Of a DNA stretch of 38,299 nucleotides, positions 15,901-23,914 are shown in pieces. The stretch comes from an uncultured Collinsella sp. (GTDB lineage: Bacteria; Actinomycetota; Coriobacteriia; Coriobacteriales; Coriobacteriaceae). A program made the translations under genes and the position numbers. Position 1 is the stretch's first letter, and every line of letters begins with the position of its first letter. The notes below the pieces were generated by a model. The model was not told where the DNA came from, did not search any database, and saw only the letters and a program-made list of their open reading frames with translations. The stretch lies in NCBI GenBank assembly GCA_902490365.1, contig CABUDQ010000019.1:1-38299 (forward strand). The letters run 5' to 3'.

Positions 15901-17340
15901 AGGGTTGACGTTTAGGAAAAATGGCACCGGTCCTAGGGTAAACTGCTCGGTCCAATTGAGGTCGGTTCTTACCTGGAAGAGGGCCTTAATATTGCCGTAT
16001 GCGGGGTCGTTGTTGTTACCCCAGGTTTTGCCCACCCAATCGTAGGCAAGCGAGCCGTACAGCTGTGTGGCGATATCCATCGTGAACAGCGGCGTGCAAT
16101 GGTGGCGAAGGAGCTTGGTGTTTCTTGGATCGGTGCCCGAACCGGCACTCATACTCTTGTACTGATTCCACTTCCCCTCCATCTCGTCGAGGTAGCGGTT
16201 TGCCTGCTTGGCGCCCGACTCGCGCGGCGATTTCTTCCAGTACTCCGGATCCGGATTGCCCGAATCGTTCATATAGCTGGCTGGTTTGTATCCTCCACCA
16301 AACAGCACGTATCCAGCAAACGAGAAATCGAAGAGGATCGGAAATGTGGGCATCCAACACGTGAACTTATTACCACCGATGCCGGGAAACGCCGCTGGGA
16401 AATCAAACGGGGTGATCTCTTGGTCCATGGTAGTGGGGACGATAGTGGTCGAGCCCGATTCTGCCTTTGCGGCCGGCGCGGTGACAACGGCCATGGGGGA
16501 GGAGAGCGTATAGGTCTTGCCCTGGTAGTCGAGGACAAAGCGCAACTTGCATCCTTCCTCCAGAAGGCTCGACGCTGCATCGAGGAACTTGTCTTCGAGT
16601 GTGAACGTCGCCAGATTATCCGCGCCCGATGCGCTGGCCTTGATCTGACCGATCTGCGTGACGGTTTCGGGTGAGCTGCCCGCGGCAGACGTCACTTTGT
16701 TGATGCGCAGCGTTGCCTGTCCGCCCTGTGGCAGATGTGCCTGAACGGTAAAGGCGTGCGTATCGGGCTGCTCGTTTGCCGTGTCGTCTTTCGGCAATGC
16801 CATAAACGTGGCTTCAGCGTACTGGATGTCCCATTCGTCGAATGTGAGCTGGCGGAAGTACGGCTCGCCGTCGGAAAGCGGACGCGTGGGCGCGGTTATG
16901 GCGGTGCCGCCCTGAATGCGCGCAAGGGGAATCTCGACATCACGGTAGCCCGCCATACTAATGGAGATGCCGCCGTTAAAGTCGTACGCGTCAAGGAGCG
17001 TTGCCTCGTCCACGTAGCCTTCCGAAAGCGGCGCGACCTCAAAGATGGCCGTGCCTTCGTCGTCGGTCGTGGCGGTGAGCTGCTTGCCTGCGGCATAGCG
17101 TGATGTGAGCGTGACCTGGGCACCTGCGATGGGCGCATTCTTGTTGGCGACGTCGACCACGACCACACCAAACATGGTGCGCGAGAGAACGAGCACCTTA
17201 AAGGGACCTTCTTCGTCGGCATAGGCCGCGGTGGGCGCGAACGGCAGCAGGAAGGCATTTTCGCTTCCCGGCATGCGAGGCAACATAATGCTCGCTAGCG
17301 AGGACGCTCCGGCAACAAGTAACGAACGGCGATCAAGCAT
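12973..17340 (-). CDS. Large secreted, wall-anchored surface protein
   Basis: A 1455-residue exported protein. It starts MLDRRSLLVAGASSLA, a signal peptide with a twin arginine and hydrophobic core, ending near PTAAYADEE. Residues about 40-140 resemble a carboxypeptidase-regulatory/CNA-B-like beta domain (APIAGAQVTLTSRY, DDEGTAIFEV). The very long middle (beta-rich, with WD-like strands) matches no family I recognise. The C-terminus has a Gly/Ser-rich linker, then LAGTGD, a hydrophobic helix (AAAALAVAGAGLVAY) and a basic tail SARRTALEK: a sortase signal of the LAxTG variety common in Coriobacteriia. The start at 17340 is preceded by GGGAG; a longer frame start is less likely. It lies 155 bases downstream of a LuxR-type gene on the same strand. 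Confidence 0.85.
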   Translation of the reverse strand: MLDRRSLLVAGASSLASIMLPRMPGSENAFLLPFAPTAAYADEEGPFKVLVLSRTMFGVVVVDVANKNAPIAGAQVTLTSRYAAGKQLTATTDDEGTAIFEVAPLSEGYVDEATLLDAYDFNGGISISMAGYRDVEIPLARIQGGTAITAPTRPLSDGEPYFRQLTFDEWDIQYAEATFMALPKDDTANEQPDTHAFTVQAHLPQGGQATLRINKVTSAAGSSPETVTQIGQIKASASGADNLATFTLEDKFLDAASSLLEEGCKLRFVLDYQGKTYTLSSPMAVVTAPAAKAESGSTTIVPTTMDQEITPFDFPAAFPGIGGNKFTCWMPTFPILFDFSFAGYVLFGGGYKPASYMNDSGNPDPEYWKKSPRESGAKQANRYLDEMEGKWNQYKSMSAGSGTDPRNTKLLRHHCTPLFTMDIATQLYGSLAYDWVGKTWGNNNDPAYGNIKALFQVRTDLNWTEQFTLGPVPFFLNVNPWVLAKLALAVGAHTHGSGAAFFKNISLDYSNTSGSFTIQIGLAVTFGAGVAGVASSAVRGAASLTLFIGYEKADGHQLPRLRVGADVDVDVILQFVMFKWTTKAWSGSWPTLIDSWNMSANNGDQYVLQRSELALGGNTPYTLDACFGTPGNAEAGGVPQFIASATIVTNAELLARAEVKATAANVAPTVRDWNRAVTRIELESDAESDDTGQIEHFVHALIENDDNAAPMYKYTYIGQATNAVADPNANSAGVSEDDRGGIKPSSDSVLFSGVLSEAHMKLAMIAGVECLFRIASVSYGDNGRSRLVVHTKANGTWSAPTPVDFPLGFGENDVERDGIYDYDFDVVEYTDGRGNQDAYVLLVSGERRDGDNTLFDTASTAGILSVVRLRISNDEIRVVSHTSWRSISRGRLQEDGYHCLQCPRITVGKTLVDGRLSGAYLHRRGATAEKALGSEAEVALECFTLWSDVSGDSLTFRQVLRFPQAPSSIELGEPENINGKMVVPVAYETADGCGCASYAVIGQSIAGWGVMPPDATVPHAVPWPQHSGFLATVNEQLQHITWTRGALAFATQPVGAAGCGPASFSVSNNGRCVLYVENTDGKVGQTYDEEGNPVAVMGKHFRIFASTLARDLFTEPFVMCELDHPIDQITTFLTSGGMLSALATHIVSAEQSEAELHGIEVPLVACATPTGAVATSGAVVPGAAGESFMVTVRNDGNTLLTAGTIDLYREGSSQPFSSASIEFGVNARMASIYDPELAEDASANDMAHVKYALETLGEHFATHPLVADNGNAVLAPGCTAQFRMSFAIPESWSDEVGKRVTLYAKARDLVALDPVTLEEIRPGANSALDAVLHELHVPDAACERSEVQVGVCDSADTTGLHDAPMTAGGDGGSSGGGADEGGGSGGSSSGSGKDHGTNKRSGKAGALAGTGDVNAPLTAAAAALAVAGAGLVAYSARRTALEKDTAYEDNSDRPR

Positions 17341-17495
17341 CTTGGACTCCCATCCCGCAAATATCGGTGGAAATAATCCAATTTTGCGAGAAGGCGCTTC
17401 GTGGCGGTAGTGCCGTTCGATGGCCAAAATGTCCAAATTGATCGAGCGAAGCGCCGGGTTCCAGAACGCGTTCGATGCGCTTGCCAGCCCGGTCG

Positions 17496-18500
17496 CTAAC
17501 GCAACATATGCGCGACCAGCTCGGCGCGTGTGCCGATGCCAAGCTTTGCGTATACGCCGGATAGGCGGTTTTTAACGGTGCCCGGCGACACGCCCATATG
17601 GCGTGCGATTTCGGCGTTGGTCCACCCACGGCAGGCGAGCATGGCCATGGTGAACTCCGTGGTCGTTAGATCGTCGGCCACGTCCTCGCCCGAATCGGGG
17701 TTGTGGATGCGCCGCCAGCCGTAGCTGAATCGATACGTGATCTCGATGATGCGAGCGAAATCGTCGGGGTATTGCGATTTTAAGCATGCCTCGATAAGCC
17801 CCTGCAAAAGGCCGTGGTGCTCGCCAATGAGCTCGATAAGGCCGTCGGGACGCGCAATGTCCCAAGCGGCTCCGAAGTGTGCCTTTGCGGCGTCGACGTC
17901 TTTGAGACTCATGCAGGCCATGGAAGCCGACAGGTGCAGGAACAGCTCCGAGATGGGATAACTTCCCTGTTTCATAATCAGGGCGTTTTCCGCCATGCCC
18001 AGGCTGCGGCCGTATTCGCCGCGCAGATACAACGCGTGCGCCATCACGTAGCTGGCGAACAGGCGCAGGCCTTCGGGCAGATGCGCCGCAAGCGGATAAA
18101 ACTCTTCGGCAGAATACGGGGAAGGCAAGTGCAGCAGGACACTCGCGGCCGAGGCGAACAGGATATGCATGGCGTGGATGGCGGACGATTCCTCGTCGGC
18201 CGGCGTATCGAGGATGCCAGCAAGGCACCGGCGTGCGTCGGCGATACGGTTGAGCGACAGACTGGCGTATCCGCAGATAAAGCATGCGGAATAGCGCAGC
18301 GCGGGATCGGTGGCGTCAAGATAGGGGCGTGCTGTTTCGGCGGCGAGTGTGGCCTGTCCGCGAAAGTACAGCGCTTCTGCCGTGGCGATGGTGCGTGAAT
18401 CGGGGTCGGAAATGCCTGCAACCGCAGCGTCAATCTGCCCCGGCACAAAGGCGGTGCACATCAACGGCATGGGGATGCATGGGTAGCCATCGCAGTCCAT
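17496..18500 (-). CDS. LuxR-type transcriptional regulator with TPR-like sensor region
   Basis: A 334-residue protein. The C-terminal about 60 residues form a LuxR/GerE helix-turn-helix: LTTTEFTMAMLACRGWTNAE, IARHMGVSPGTVKNRLSGVY, AKLGIGTRAEL. The N-terminal part is alpha-helical with Ala-rich helices (AEALYFRGQATLAAETARPY; GEYGRSLGMAENAL) that resemble tetratricopeptide-type repeats. No receiver or autoinducer domain is visible. I chose the ATG at 18500 (GGGAG 7 bases upstream); a TTG at 18536 with CAGGAG before it is an alternative. It may control the surface protein gene just downstream. LuxR proteins of this build are very numerous in Coriobacteriia. Confidence 0.85.
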   Translation of the reverse strand: MDCDGYPCIPMPLMCTAFVPGQIDAAVAGISDPDSRTIATAEALYFRGQATLAAETARPYLDATDPALRYSACFICGYASLSLNRIADARRCLAGILDTPADEESSAIHAMHILFASAASVLLHLPSPYSAEEFYPLAAHLPEGLRLFASYVMAHALYLRGEYGRSLGMAENALIMKQGSYPISELFLHLSASMACMSLKDVDAAKAHFGAAWDIARPDGLIELIGEHHGLLQGLIEACLKSQYPDDFARIIEITYRFSYGWRRIHNPDSGEDVADDLTTTEFTMAMLACRGWTNAEIARHMGVSPGTVKNRLSGVYAKLGIGTRAELVAHMLR

Positions 18501-18725
18501 CTTCCATCTCCCATCAGGTGGCAACATTAGCAGCAATTGTACTCCTGTTGCTCGGGACTGGAATTTGTGGGTATCGCCTACGATTATGCCGAACGTATAA
18601 AGGAAGAGTCTATTGGCGATACTCTTAAGGTGGTTGTCGAGGCATGGCTGACCTTGGCATAAGGAAAAACTGCCGCCCCTGCAAAAAGCTCTGCCGAAGC
18701 GATGGGAAACGAACCTCGCTCTGCA

Positions 18726-18731
18726 TATAAT
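18726..18731 (+). promoter_or_regulatory. Candidate -10 element of the GMP synthase gene
   Basis: A perfect TATAAT lies 66 bases upstream of the start codon. The -35 position (about 18703-18708) is poor, so activation or an extended contact may be needed. I see no purine riboswitch fold in the 260-base divergent region. Confidence 0.45.
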
Positions 18732-18796
18732 GAGGTCATATGACAGCGCGTTTGCATATGTGCGGCGCGTTCCATCGACCCGAAAAGGAGCCCTGC

Positions 18797-19777
18797 ATGG
18801 ATCCCAACAAGCGTCCCGACGATATGGTGCGTATCACCACTCCCGAACTTGCTCAGGCGTTCATCGACGAGCAGGTCACCGCAATCCGCGAGCAGATCGG
18901 TGACAAGAAGGTTCTGCTGGCCCTTTCTGGCGGCGTCGACAGCTCTGTTGTCGCGGCGCTGCTGATCAAGGCCATCGGCAAGCAGCTTATCTGCGTGCAT
19001 GTGAACCATGGACTCATGCGCAAGGGCGAGAGCGAGCAGGTCATCGACGTGTTCCAGAATCAGATGGACGCCAACCTGGTCTATGTTGACGCGACTGATC
19101 GCTTCCTGGATAAGCTCGTGGACGTCGAGGAGCCCGAGGCCAAGCGTAAGATTATCGGCGCCGAGTTCATTCGCGTGTTCGAGGAGGAGGCCCGCAAGGT
19201 CGGTGACGAGGTCAGTTTCCTCGCCCAGGGCACCATCTACCCCGACATTCTGGAGTCCCAGGACGGCGTGAAGGCTCACCACAACGTGGGTGGTCTACCC
19301 GAGGACCTGCAGTTTGAGCTCTGCGAGCCCGTTAAGCTGCTGTACAAGGACGAGGTGCGCGTCGTGGGTCGCGAGCTCGGCCTGCCCGAGAACATGGTTG
19401 AGCGCCAACCGTTCCCCGGCCCCGGCTTGGGCGTTCGCTGCCTTGGCGCCATCACCCGCGACCGTCTTGAGGCGCTGCGCGAAGCCGACGCCATCGTGCG
19501 CGAGGAGATTGACAAGGCAGGTCTGACAATCTGGCAGTATTTTGCCGTCGTGCCCGACTTCCGCGCCACCGGCGTGCGCGAGGGTAAGCGCGCCTACGAC
19601 TGGCCCTGCATCATCCGCTGCATCAACACCGTTGACGTCATGACCGCCGAGGTGCCCGAGCTCGACTGGGCGCTGCTCAAGCGCATTACCGCCCGCGTCA
19701 CCGCCGAGGTTCCCCGTATCTGCCGCGTGTGCTACGACCTCACGCCGAAGCCCGTCGGCACGGTCGAGTGGGAGTAA
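18797..19777 (+). CDS. guaA: GMP synthase, ATP-pyrophosphatase subunit (archaeal-like, no amidotransferase domain)
   Basis: This 326-residue protein converts XMP to GMP using ATP and ammonia (purine synthesis). The PP-loop is LLALSGGVDSS (about 40-50), followed by VHVNHGLMRKGE, FLAQGTIYPDILES, NVGGLP and PFPGPGLGVRCLG, and the dimerisation end VGTVEWE. The usual bacterial enzyme has about 190 N-terminal residues of glutamine amidotransferase; here the ATG at 18797 (AAAGGAG upstream) starts directly at the synthetase domain (MDPNKRPDDMVRI). The C-terminal part (VPELDWALLKRITARV, ICRVCYDLTPKPVG) resembles the archaeal subunit B form. A separate glutaminase subunit would be needed and is not in the window. 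Confidence 0.9.
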   Translation: MDPNKRPDDMVRITTPELAQAFIDEQVTAIREQIGDKKVLLALSGGVDSSVVAALLIKAIGKQLICVHVNHGLMRKGESEQVIDVFQNQMDANLVYVDATDRFLDKLVDVEEPEAKRKIIGAEFIRVFEEEARKVGDEVSFLAQGTIYPDILESQDGVKAHHNVGGLPEDLQFELCEPVKLLYKDEVRVVGRELGLPENMVERQPFPGPGLGVRCLGAITRDRLEALREADAIVREEIDKAGLTIWQYFAVVPDFRATGVREGKRAYDWPCIIRCINTVDVMTAEVPELDWALLKRITARVTAEVPRICRVCYDLTPKPVGTVEWE

Positions 19778-19790
19778 GCTAACTCACCTA

Positions 19791-19823
19791 GCCCCCGTTT
19801 CCGCTTGGAAGCGGGGGCTTTTT
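19791..19823 (+). terminator. Intrinsic terminator of guaA
   Basis: A 12-bp stem (GCCCCCGTTTCC with GGAAGCGGGGGC, one G-U pair) around GCTT, followed by TTTTT. Confidence 0.9.
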
Positions 19824-19874
19824 GCTGGCGCTTCGCCCAATTTCGCGCATCTTGGGCCTCACGTATCCTGCGAA

Positions 19875-21050
19875 CTAACAGATGTGACAAAGGGGCAGTT
19901 CCTTTGTCGCATCTTCGATGTTATGCGCGGGAAGGGTCACGAGCATGGTCGTTCCGCGCTCCGAGCTCTCTTCGACCTCGATGGAGCCGCCGTGGAGTGC
20001 GGCAATCTCCCAGACCAGTGCAAGCCCCAGCCCCACGCCGCCATATGCCCTGCTGCGCGATTTGTCGACGCGAAAGAAGGGCTGGAAGATGCTCGTCTGG
20101 TATTGCTCGGGAATGCCCGGCCCCTGGTCGCGCACGCGTAGCAGCACGCGGTCGCCTTCGGCGCAGGCGTTGATTTGCACGGTCGAGTTGGGCGCGCTGT
20201 AACGTATGGCGTTTTCGGCCAAGTTGAACAGCAGCCGATAGATTAGCGTATCGCTGCCGATCGTTTGCGCGTCGCCCTCACTTGTAAGCGTGATGTCTTT
20301 TTGCTCGGCAAGGGGCGCCAGGTCCGTGAGTACTTCTTCGATCATCGGCGCCAGGTCAATCGCATCGTTGCAAGGGACACTGCGCAGCTCGCTCATCTCG
20401 AGCAGGGTCTTTGTCATGTGCGTCATCCGCTCGGTCTGCTCCTGCAGCAGCCCGAGCAGGCTCGCTGTATCGGCGTCGACGTCGGGGTGCTCGGCGCAAA
20501 ACAGCTCAACCTGGGCCTGCATGAGCGCAAGTGGCGTGCGCAGCTCGTGCGCCGCATTGCCCGTAAACTGTCTTTGTGCGGAAAATCCCTCGTCAAGGCG
20601 GGCAATCATGTCGTTAAACGACGCGCTGCAGCGCCTGAGTTCAGAGGGCACGTCCTCGCTGATTTTTGTGTCGGCGAGGTTGTCGGGCCGCACGCTCTCG
20701 ACTTGTGCCGCAAAGGAGCGCAACGGCTGCAACGCATGCCCGCTCACAAAGTAGGCCAGGACGCCTCCGAGCAGCGTCACCGCCGCAGTTATATACCAGC
20801 TCGTCGCGCCAAACGATTCTTGGGCGTCGTTCACGACGATGGTCAGCGCATCGTCGAGCTCTTTGTTTGTCGGGTCAAATGAGCTGGGCGAGGCCGCCTC
20901 CACCTTGCTGTGCGCCGACGCTTCTGCACCAATCGAGTCCATGTAGCGCATGCCGGAGTAGCCAACCAGGCAATTCATAAGTACGCAGGTTGAACATATC
21001 AGCAGTGCCGTCATCAACGTGATGCGCCACTGCAGCGACAGCCGCTTCAT
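19875..21050 (-). CDS. Membrane sensor histidine kinase
   Basis: A 391-residue two-component kinase. Transmembrane segments at about 10-30 and 83-103 flank a short extracytoplasmic loop; HAMP at about 104-157; phosphoacceptor His 168 in NAAHELRTPLALMQ; N box LLFNLAENAIRYS, G1 RDQGPGIP, F box FQPFFRVDKSRSRAYGG and G2 VGLGLALVWEI. The last codons (KELPLCHIC) are encoded by a dispersed palindromic repeat at 19881-19913, so the natural C-terminus has been altered. The start overlaps the response regulator stop by four bases (ATGA). It is divergent from the CXXC/polyferredoxin operon, which it may control. The stimulus is unknown. Confidence 0.9.
   Translation of the reverse strand: MKRLSLQWRITLMTALLICSTCVLMNCLVGYSGMRYMDSIGAEASAHSKVEAASPSSFDPTNKELDDALTIVVNDAQESFGATSWYITAAVTLLGGVLAYFVSGHALQPLRSFAAQVESVRPDNLADTKISEDVPSELRRCSASFNDMIARLDEGFSAQRQFTGNAAHELRTPLALMQAQVELFCAEHPDVDADTASLLGLLQEQTERMTHMTKTLLEMSELRSVPCNDAIDLAPMIEEVLTDLAPLAEQKDITLTSEGDAQTIGSDTLIYRLLFNLAENAIRYSAPNSTVQINACAEGDRVLLRVRDQGPGIPEQYQTSIFQPFFRVDKSRSRAYGGVGLGLALVWEIAALHGGSIEVEESSERGTTMLVTLPAHNIEDATKELPLCHIC
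19881..19913. repeat. Dispersed palindromic repeat, copy 1 (TGTGACAAAGG family)
   Basis: GATGTGACAAAGG and CCTTTGTCGCATC arms, one G-U pair, around GGCAGTT. It lies inside the 3' end of the histidine kinase gene. Related copies are at 25772, 29233, 31096 and 31493, with a divergent variant at 31382. Confidence 0.8.
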
Positions 21051-21721
21051 TTGCCGTCCTCCATAACGTAGCCTTCGCCGATTCGGTTGCGGATGGGGTC
21101 GTGCCCCAACGCGCCGCGCAGCTTTTTGCGCAGCGACGAGATGTGCACGCGGGTCGCGTTGCTAAAGCTGTTGACGCTGCTGTCCCATACATGCTCGATA
21201 AGCTCTTCCTGGCTCACCGGCCGCCCCTGGTTAAGCATCAGGTATTCCAAGATGCCGGTCTCCTTGCGCGTGAGGGATAGGGTCTCGCCGCCCACGGAGG
21301 CGAGGCGCGCCTTGGTGTCAAAGCTCAACAATCCACAGGTTAGAACAACGTCGCTTTGCGTAAAGCGCCTGAGCGTGAGGCTGCGTATACGTGCCGCCAG
21401 CTCGTCAAGATGGAACGGCTTGGTGAGGTAGTCGTTGGCGCCCGCATCGAGCCCCGCTACCTTGTCGGAGACCTCGCCACGTGCCGAGAGCACAAGCACC
21501 TTGGTCTCACAATCAGTTGTCCTGAGTTGCCTGAGCACGGTCATGCCGTCGACATGGGGGAGATTGAGGTCGAGCACGACAAGATCAAAGGTCTCGACAT
21601 CGAGTAGATCGAGGGCCTGCTGCCCGTCGTAGCAGCAGTCGACGCTATAGGCCAAGTTGCGCAGGCTGCGTGCGATCGCATCGCACAGCGCCCGCTCGTC
21701 CTCGACGACCAAGATGCGCAT
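21047..21721 (-). CDS. OmpR/PhoB-type response regulator
   Basis: A 224-residue regulator. The receiver has the acidic pair (VVEDER), phosphoacceptor Asp 51 in LVVLDLNLP, LVLSARGEVSDKVAGLDAGA and Lys in YLTKPFHLDEL. The C-terminal winged helix ends with RVHISSLRKKLRGALGHDPI and RNRIGEGYVMED. It is the first gene of the two-component operon and overlaps the kinase by four bases. The divergent gene starts 90 bases away, so the regulator probably binds in 21722-21810. Confidence 0.92.
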   Translation of the reverse strand: MRILVVEDERALCDAIARSLRNLAYSVDCCYDGQQALDLLDVETFDLVVLDLNLPHVDGMTVLRQLRTTDCETKVLVLSARGEVSDKVAGLDAGANDYLTKPFHLDELAARIRSLTLRRFTQSDVVLTCGLLSFDTKARLASVGGETLSLTRKETGILEYLMLNQGRPVSQEELIEHVWDSSVNSFSNATRVHISSLRKKLRGALGHDPIRNRIGEGYVMEDGK

Positions 21722-21810
21722 AACGTTCTCCTTGCATAGTCATTCACGCTTAACACGGATTTTATAGTCGGTATGGTCCAATGGGTCGCGAAACGAAAGG
21801 AGTGGTCAGA

Positions 21811-21957
21811 TTGTTCAAAGCGATTAAGCCTGTGGCGCAGGTGGCTTTGCTGATCGTTGGGGTAGCCATGGTTGGCTTTGGAATTATGCGCGGCGAGGCA
21901 GATGCCGTGCTGGCCAAGGCAATCAGGCTGTGCTTGGAGTGTATCGGAATTGGATAA
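21811..21957 (+). CDS. CD1871A-like CXXC motif micropeptide
   Basis: A 48-residue membrane micropeptide. One transmembrane helix (VAQVALLIVGVAMVGFGIM) is followed by RGEADAVLAKAIRLCLECIG, with the CXXC motif CLEC almost at the C-terminus. The KAIxxCLECIGIG ending is the mark of the CD1871A family of CXXC proteins, known from genomic surveys to precede polyferredoxin/redoxin genes. I favour the TTG at 21811 because AAAGGAG (21796-21802) precedes it by 8 bases; an in-frame ATG at 21781 would give 58 residues. It is the first gene of a redox operon and overlaps the next gene. Confidence 0.75.
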   Translation: MFKAIKPVAQVALLIVGVAMVGFGIMRGEADAVLAKAIRLCLECIGIG

Positions 21958-22852
21958 AAGAAAAAACACTGCATCGCATCTTTTGGCGAGATTCCGCGGA
22001 TTGATTCAGGCGGCGGCGACGCTTGCGACCAATATTCACCTGCCTAACTTTGCCAAGGGCGGTATCTACCAGGGAGCCGGCAAAGCCGTCTGCGTGCCGG
22101 GGCTTAACTGCTACTCGTGTCCAGCGGCCTCGGGTGCGTGCCCCATCGGGTCGTTTCAGTCGGTGGTGGGATCGTCTAAGTTCAGCTTTTCGTATTACGT
22201 CACCGGAACGCTCATTCTGATCGGCGTGCTACTGGGACGTTTTGTATGCGGCTTTTTGTGTCCGTTTGGATGGCTGCAAGAGCTTCTGCATAAGATTCCC
22301 AGCAAAAAGCTCTCCACGAAAAAGCTCAAGCCGCTCACGTACATCAAGTATGCCGTGCTACTGTTTGCCGTGGTGCTACTGCCCGTCTTGGTGGTTAACG
22401 ATGTGGGTATGGGCGACCCGTTCTTTTGCAAGTACATCTGCCCGCAGGGTGTGCTCGAGGGCGCGATTCCGCTGTCCATCATGAATACGGGAATCCGCTC
22501 CGCGCTGGGAAAGCTCTTTACCTGGAAGCTCGCGATTCTCATTGCGGTTGCGGTGCTGAGCGTGTTGTTCTACCGCCCCTTCTGCAAATGGATCTGCCCC
22601 CTCGGCGCATTCTACGCGCTCATGAATAGGGTGTCCCTGCTGGGGATTCAGGTTGACGCGTGCAAATGCGTCTCGTGCGGCAAGTGTTCAAGGGCTTGTC
22701 AGATGGACGTTGATGTGGTCCGCGCGCCCAATCATGCCGAATGTATCCGGTGCGGAAAGTGCATCGGGGCCTGTCCCGTCGATGCCATCAGCTATCGCTA
22801 TGGCCTGGATGTGTCGGCGGAAAAGCTTCCCTTGACCGCCGATAAAAAGTAA
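21950..22852 (+). CDS. 4Fe-4S membrane polyferredoxin (NapH/CcpM-like)
   Basis: A 300-residue membrane protein with several helices and cysteine motifs typical of NapH/NosR-type polyferredoxins: CYSCPAASGACPIGSF, RFVCGFLCPFGWLQE, CKYICPQGVLEG, CKWICPLGAFYAL and two C-terminal ferredoxin sites, CVSCGKCSRAC and CIRCGKCIGACPVDAI. It probably moves electrons across the membrane to the redoxin next door. Start: TTG at 21950, overlapping the upstream stop by 8 bases, with GGAG at 21936-21939; the longer frame upstream has no better site and runs antiframe to the micropeptide. Confidence in family high, exact start moderate. Confidence 0.88.
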   Translation: MDKRKNTASHLLARFRGLIQAAATLATNIHLPNFAKGGIYQGAGKAVCVPGLNCYSCPAASGACPIGSFQSVVGSSKFSFSYYVTGTLILIGVLLGRFVCGFLCPFGWLQELLHKIPSKKLSTKKLKPLTYIKYAVLLFAVVLLPVLVVNDVGMGDPFFCKYICPQGVLEGAIPLSIMNTGIRSALGKLFTWKLAILIAVAVLSVLFYRPFCKWICPLGAFYALMNRVSLLGIQVDACKCVSCGKCSRACQMDVDVVRAPNHAECIRCGKCIGACPVDAISYRYGLDVSAEKLPLTADKK

Positions 22853-22881
22853 ACAAGCTTCGACAAAACGGAGGAATGACT

Positions 22882-23844
22882 ATGAAGCTTTCTAAGATTG
22901 CGGCCCTGTTTATGGTGCCGGTATTGGCCTTGTGCCTTGTGGCATGTTCGGCGCCCGGTGGCAATGTGAGCGAATCTGCGAGCTCCGATCCTAAGATCGC
23001 AGAACTCACTGCGCAGAAGCCGGCCAATGCCGACGAGGCCGCCGAGCTGTATGCGAAGCTCATGCAGAAGGAGAACGAGATCTTTTCGAGTGATAACGCG
23101 CTGTGGGAAAAGGTATTCAATGCGGCAAATAAAGACTCGGCAATGATTGAGGACGGCAGCAATTACGGCGATTTCCTGCTCAAGACCATCGACGGCGCCA
23201 AGGATGAGTTCACGGCGGATGAGCTTAAGACGCTTAAGGCCGGCGCGCAGCAGGTCAAGGAGATCGAGGACAAGCTCATGGCGCTGGAGAAGGAGTTCCC
23301 CGGATGTGGCAGCACGCCCGGCGAGGGGGAGAGCGTTGATGCCTCGACCGCGGGCATGACCAACGGCGAGAGCGGGGAGACGAAGTTCCCCAGCTTTAAG
23401 GGCAAGGACTTGGACGGCAACGATGTAAACAGCGACGAGCTGTTCTCCAAGAACAAGGTCACCGTCATGAACTTCTGGTTTACCACCTGCAAGCCGTGCG
23501 TGGGAGAGCTGGGCGATCTGGAGAAGCTCAACAAGGAGCTTGCCGAGAAGGGCGGCCAGGTCGTGGGCGTTAATTCCTTTACACTCGATGGCAACAAAGA
23601 CGCGGTGGCCGATGCCAAGGACGTGCTTTCCAAGAAGGGCGTGACGTATAAGAACATCTGGTTTAAGTCGGACAGCGAGGCCGGAAAGTTCACCTCCAAC
23701 CTGTACTCGTTCCCGACCACCTACGTGATCGACCAGAACGGTAACATTGTGGGAGAGCCGATCATGGGCGGCATCAACTCCGCTGAGCAGCGCGAGGCGC
23801 TCAACAAACTGATCGATCAGGCACTCGCGAAGAGCGAACAGTAA
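22882..23844 (+). CDS. TlpA-like redoxin lipoprotein
   Basis: A 320-residue exported thioredoxin-fold protein. A lipobox LVAC (Cys 22) follows a hydrophobic signal; a helical linker domain (residues about 35-145) precedes a thioredoxin domain with WFTTCKPC (Cys 203 and 206), LGDLEKLNKELAEKG and a cis-Pro loop near FPTTYVIDQ. The C-terminus is GGINSAEQREALNKLIDQA. It is probably the extracytoplasmic partner of the polyferredoxin: reduction of disulfides in exported proteins. ATG 22882 is preferred over 22876 because GGAGG lies 7 bases upstream. A strong terminator follows. Confidence 0.9.
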   Translation: MKLSKIAALFMVPVLALCLVACSAPGGNVSESASSDPKIAELTAQKPANADEAAELYAKLMQKENEIFSSDNALWEKVFNAANKDSAMIEDGSNYGDFLLKTIDGAKDEFTADELKTLKAGAQQVKEIEDKLMALEKEFPGCGSTPGEGESVDASTAGMTNGESGETKFPSFKGKDLDGNDVNSDELFSKNKVTVMNFWFTTCKPCVGELGDLEKLNKELAEKGGQVVGVNSFTLDGNKDAVADAKDVLSKKGVTYKNIWFKSDSEAGKFTSNLYSFPTTYVIDQNGNIVGEPIMGGINSAEQREALNKLIDQALAKSEQ

Positions 23845-23869
23845 GTCCGTGGGACAGACAACTGAAGGG

Positions 23870-23897
23870 GAGTCGCTGGAAACAGCGACTCTTTTTC
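23870..23897 (+). terminator. Intrinsic terminator after the redoxin gene
   Basis: GAGTCGCTG and CAGCGACTC around a GAAA tetraloop, then TTTTT. It separates the redoxin gene from the rhodanese fragment and the reductase. Confidence 0.9.
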
Positions 23898-23914
23898 TGC
23901 TTCGGGGTAGCATC

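Noticed and set aside
18567..18662. 31-codon frame with coding-like sequence (YAERIKEESIGDTLKVVVEA)
   Set aside because: It looks protein-like but has no ribosome binding site and no family that I recognise; could be the tail of a lost gene before guaA.
18537..18796. Purine riboswitch before guaA
   Set aside because: No conserved core or three-way junction was visible in the region.
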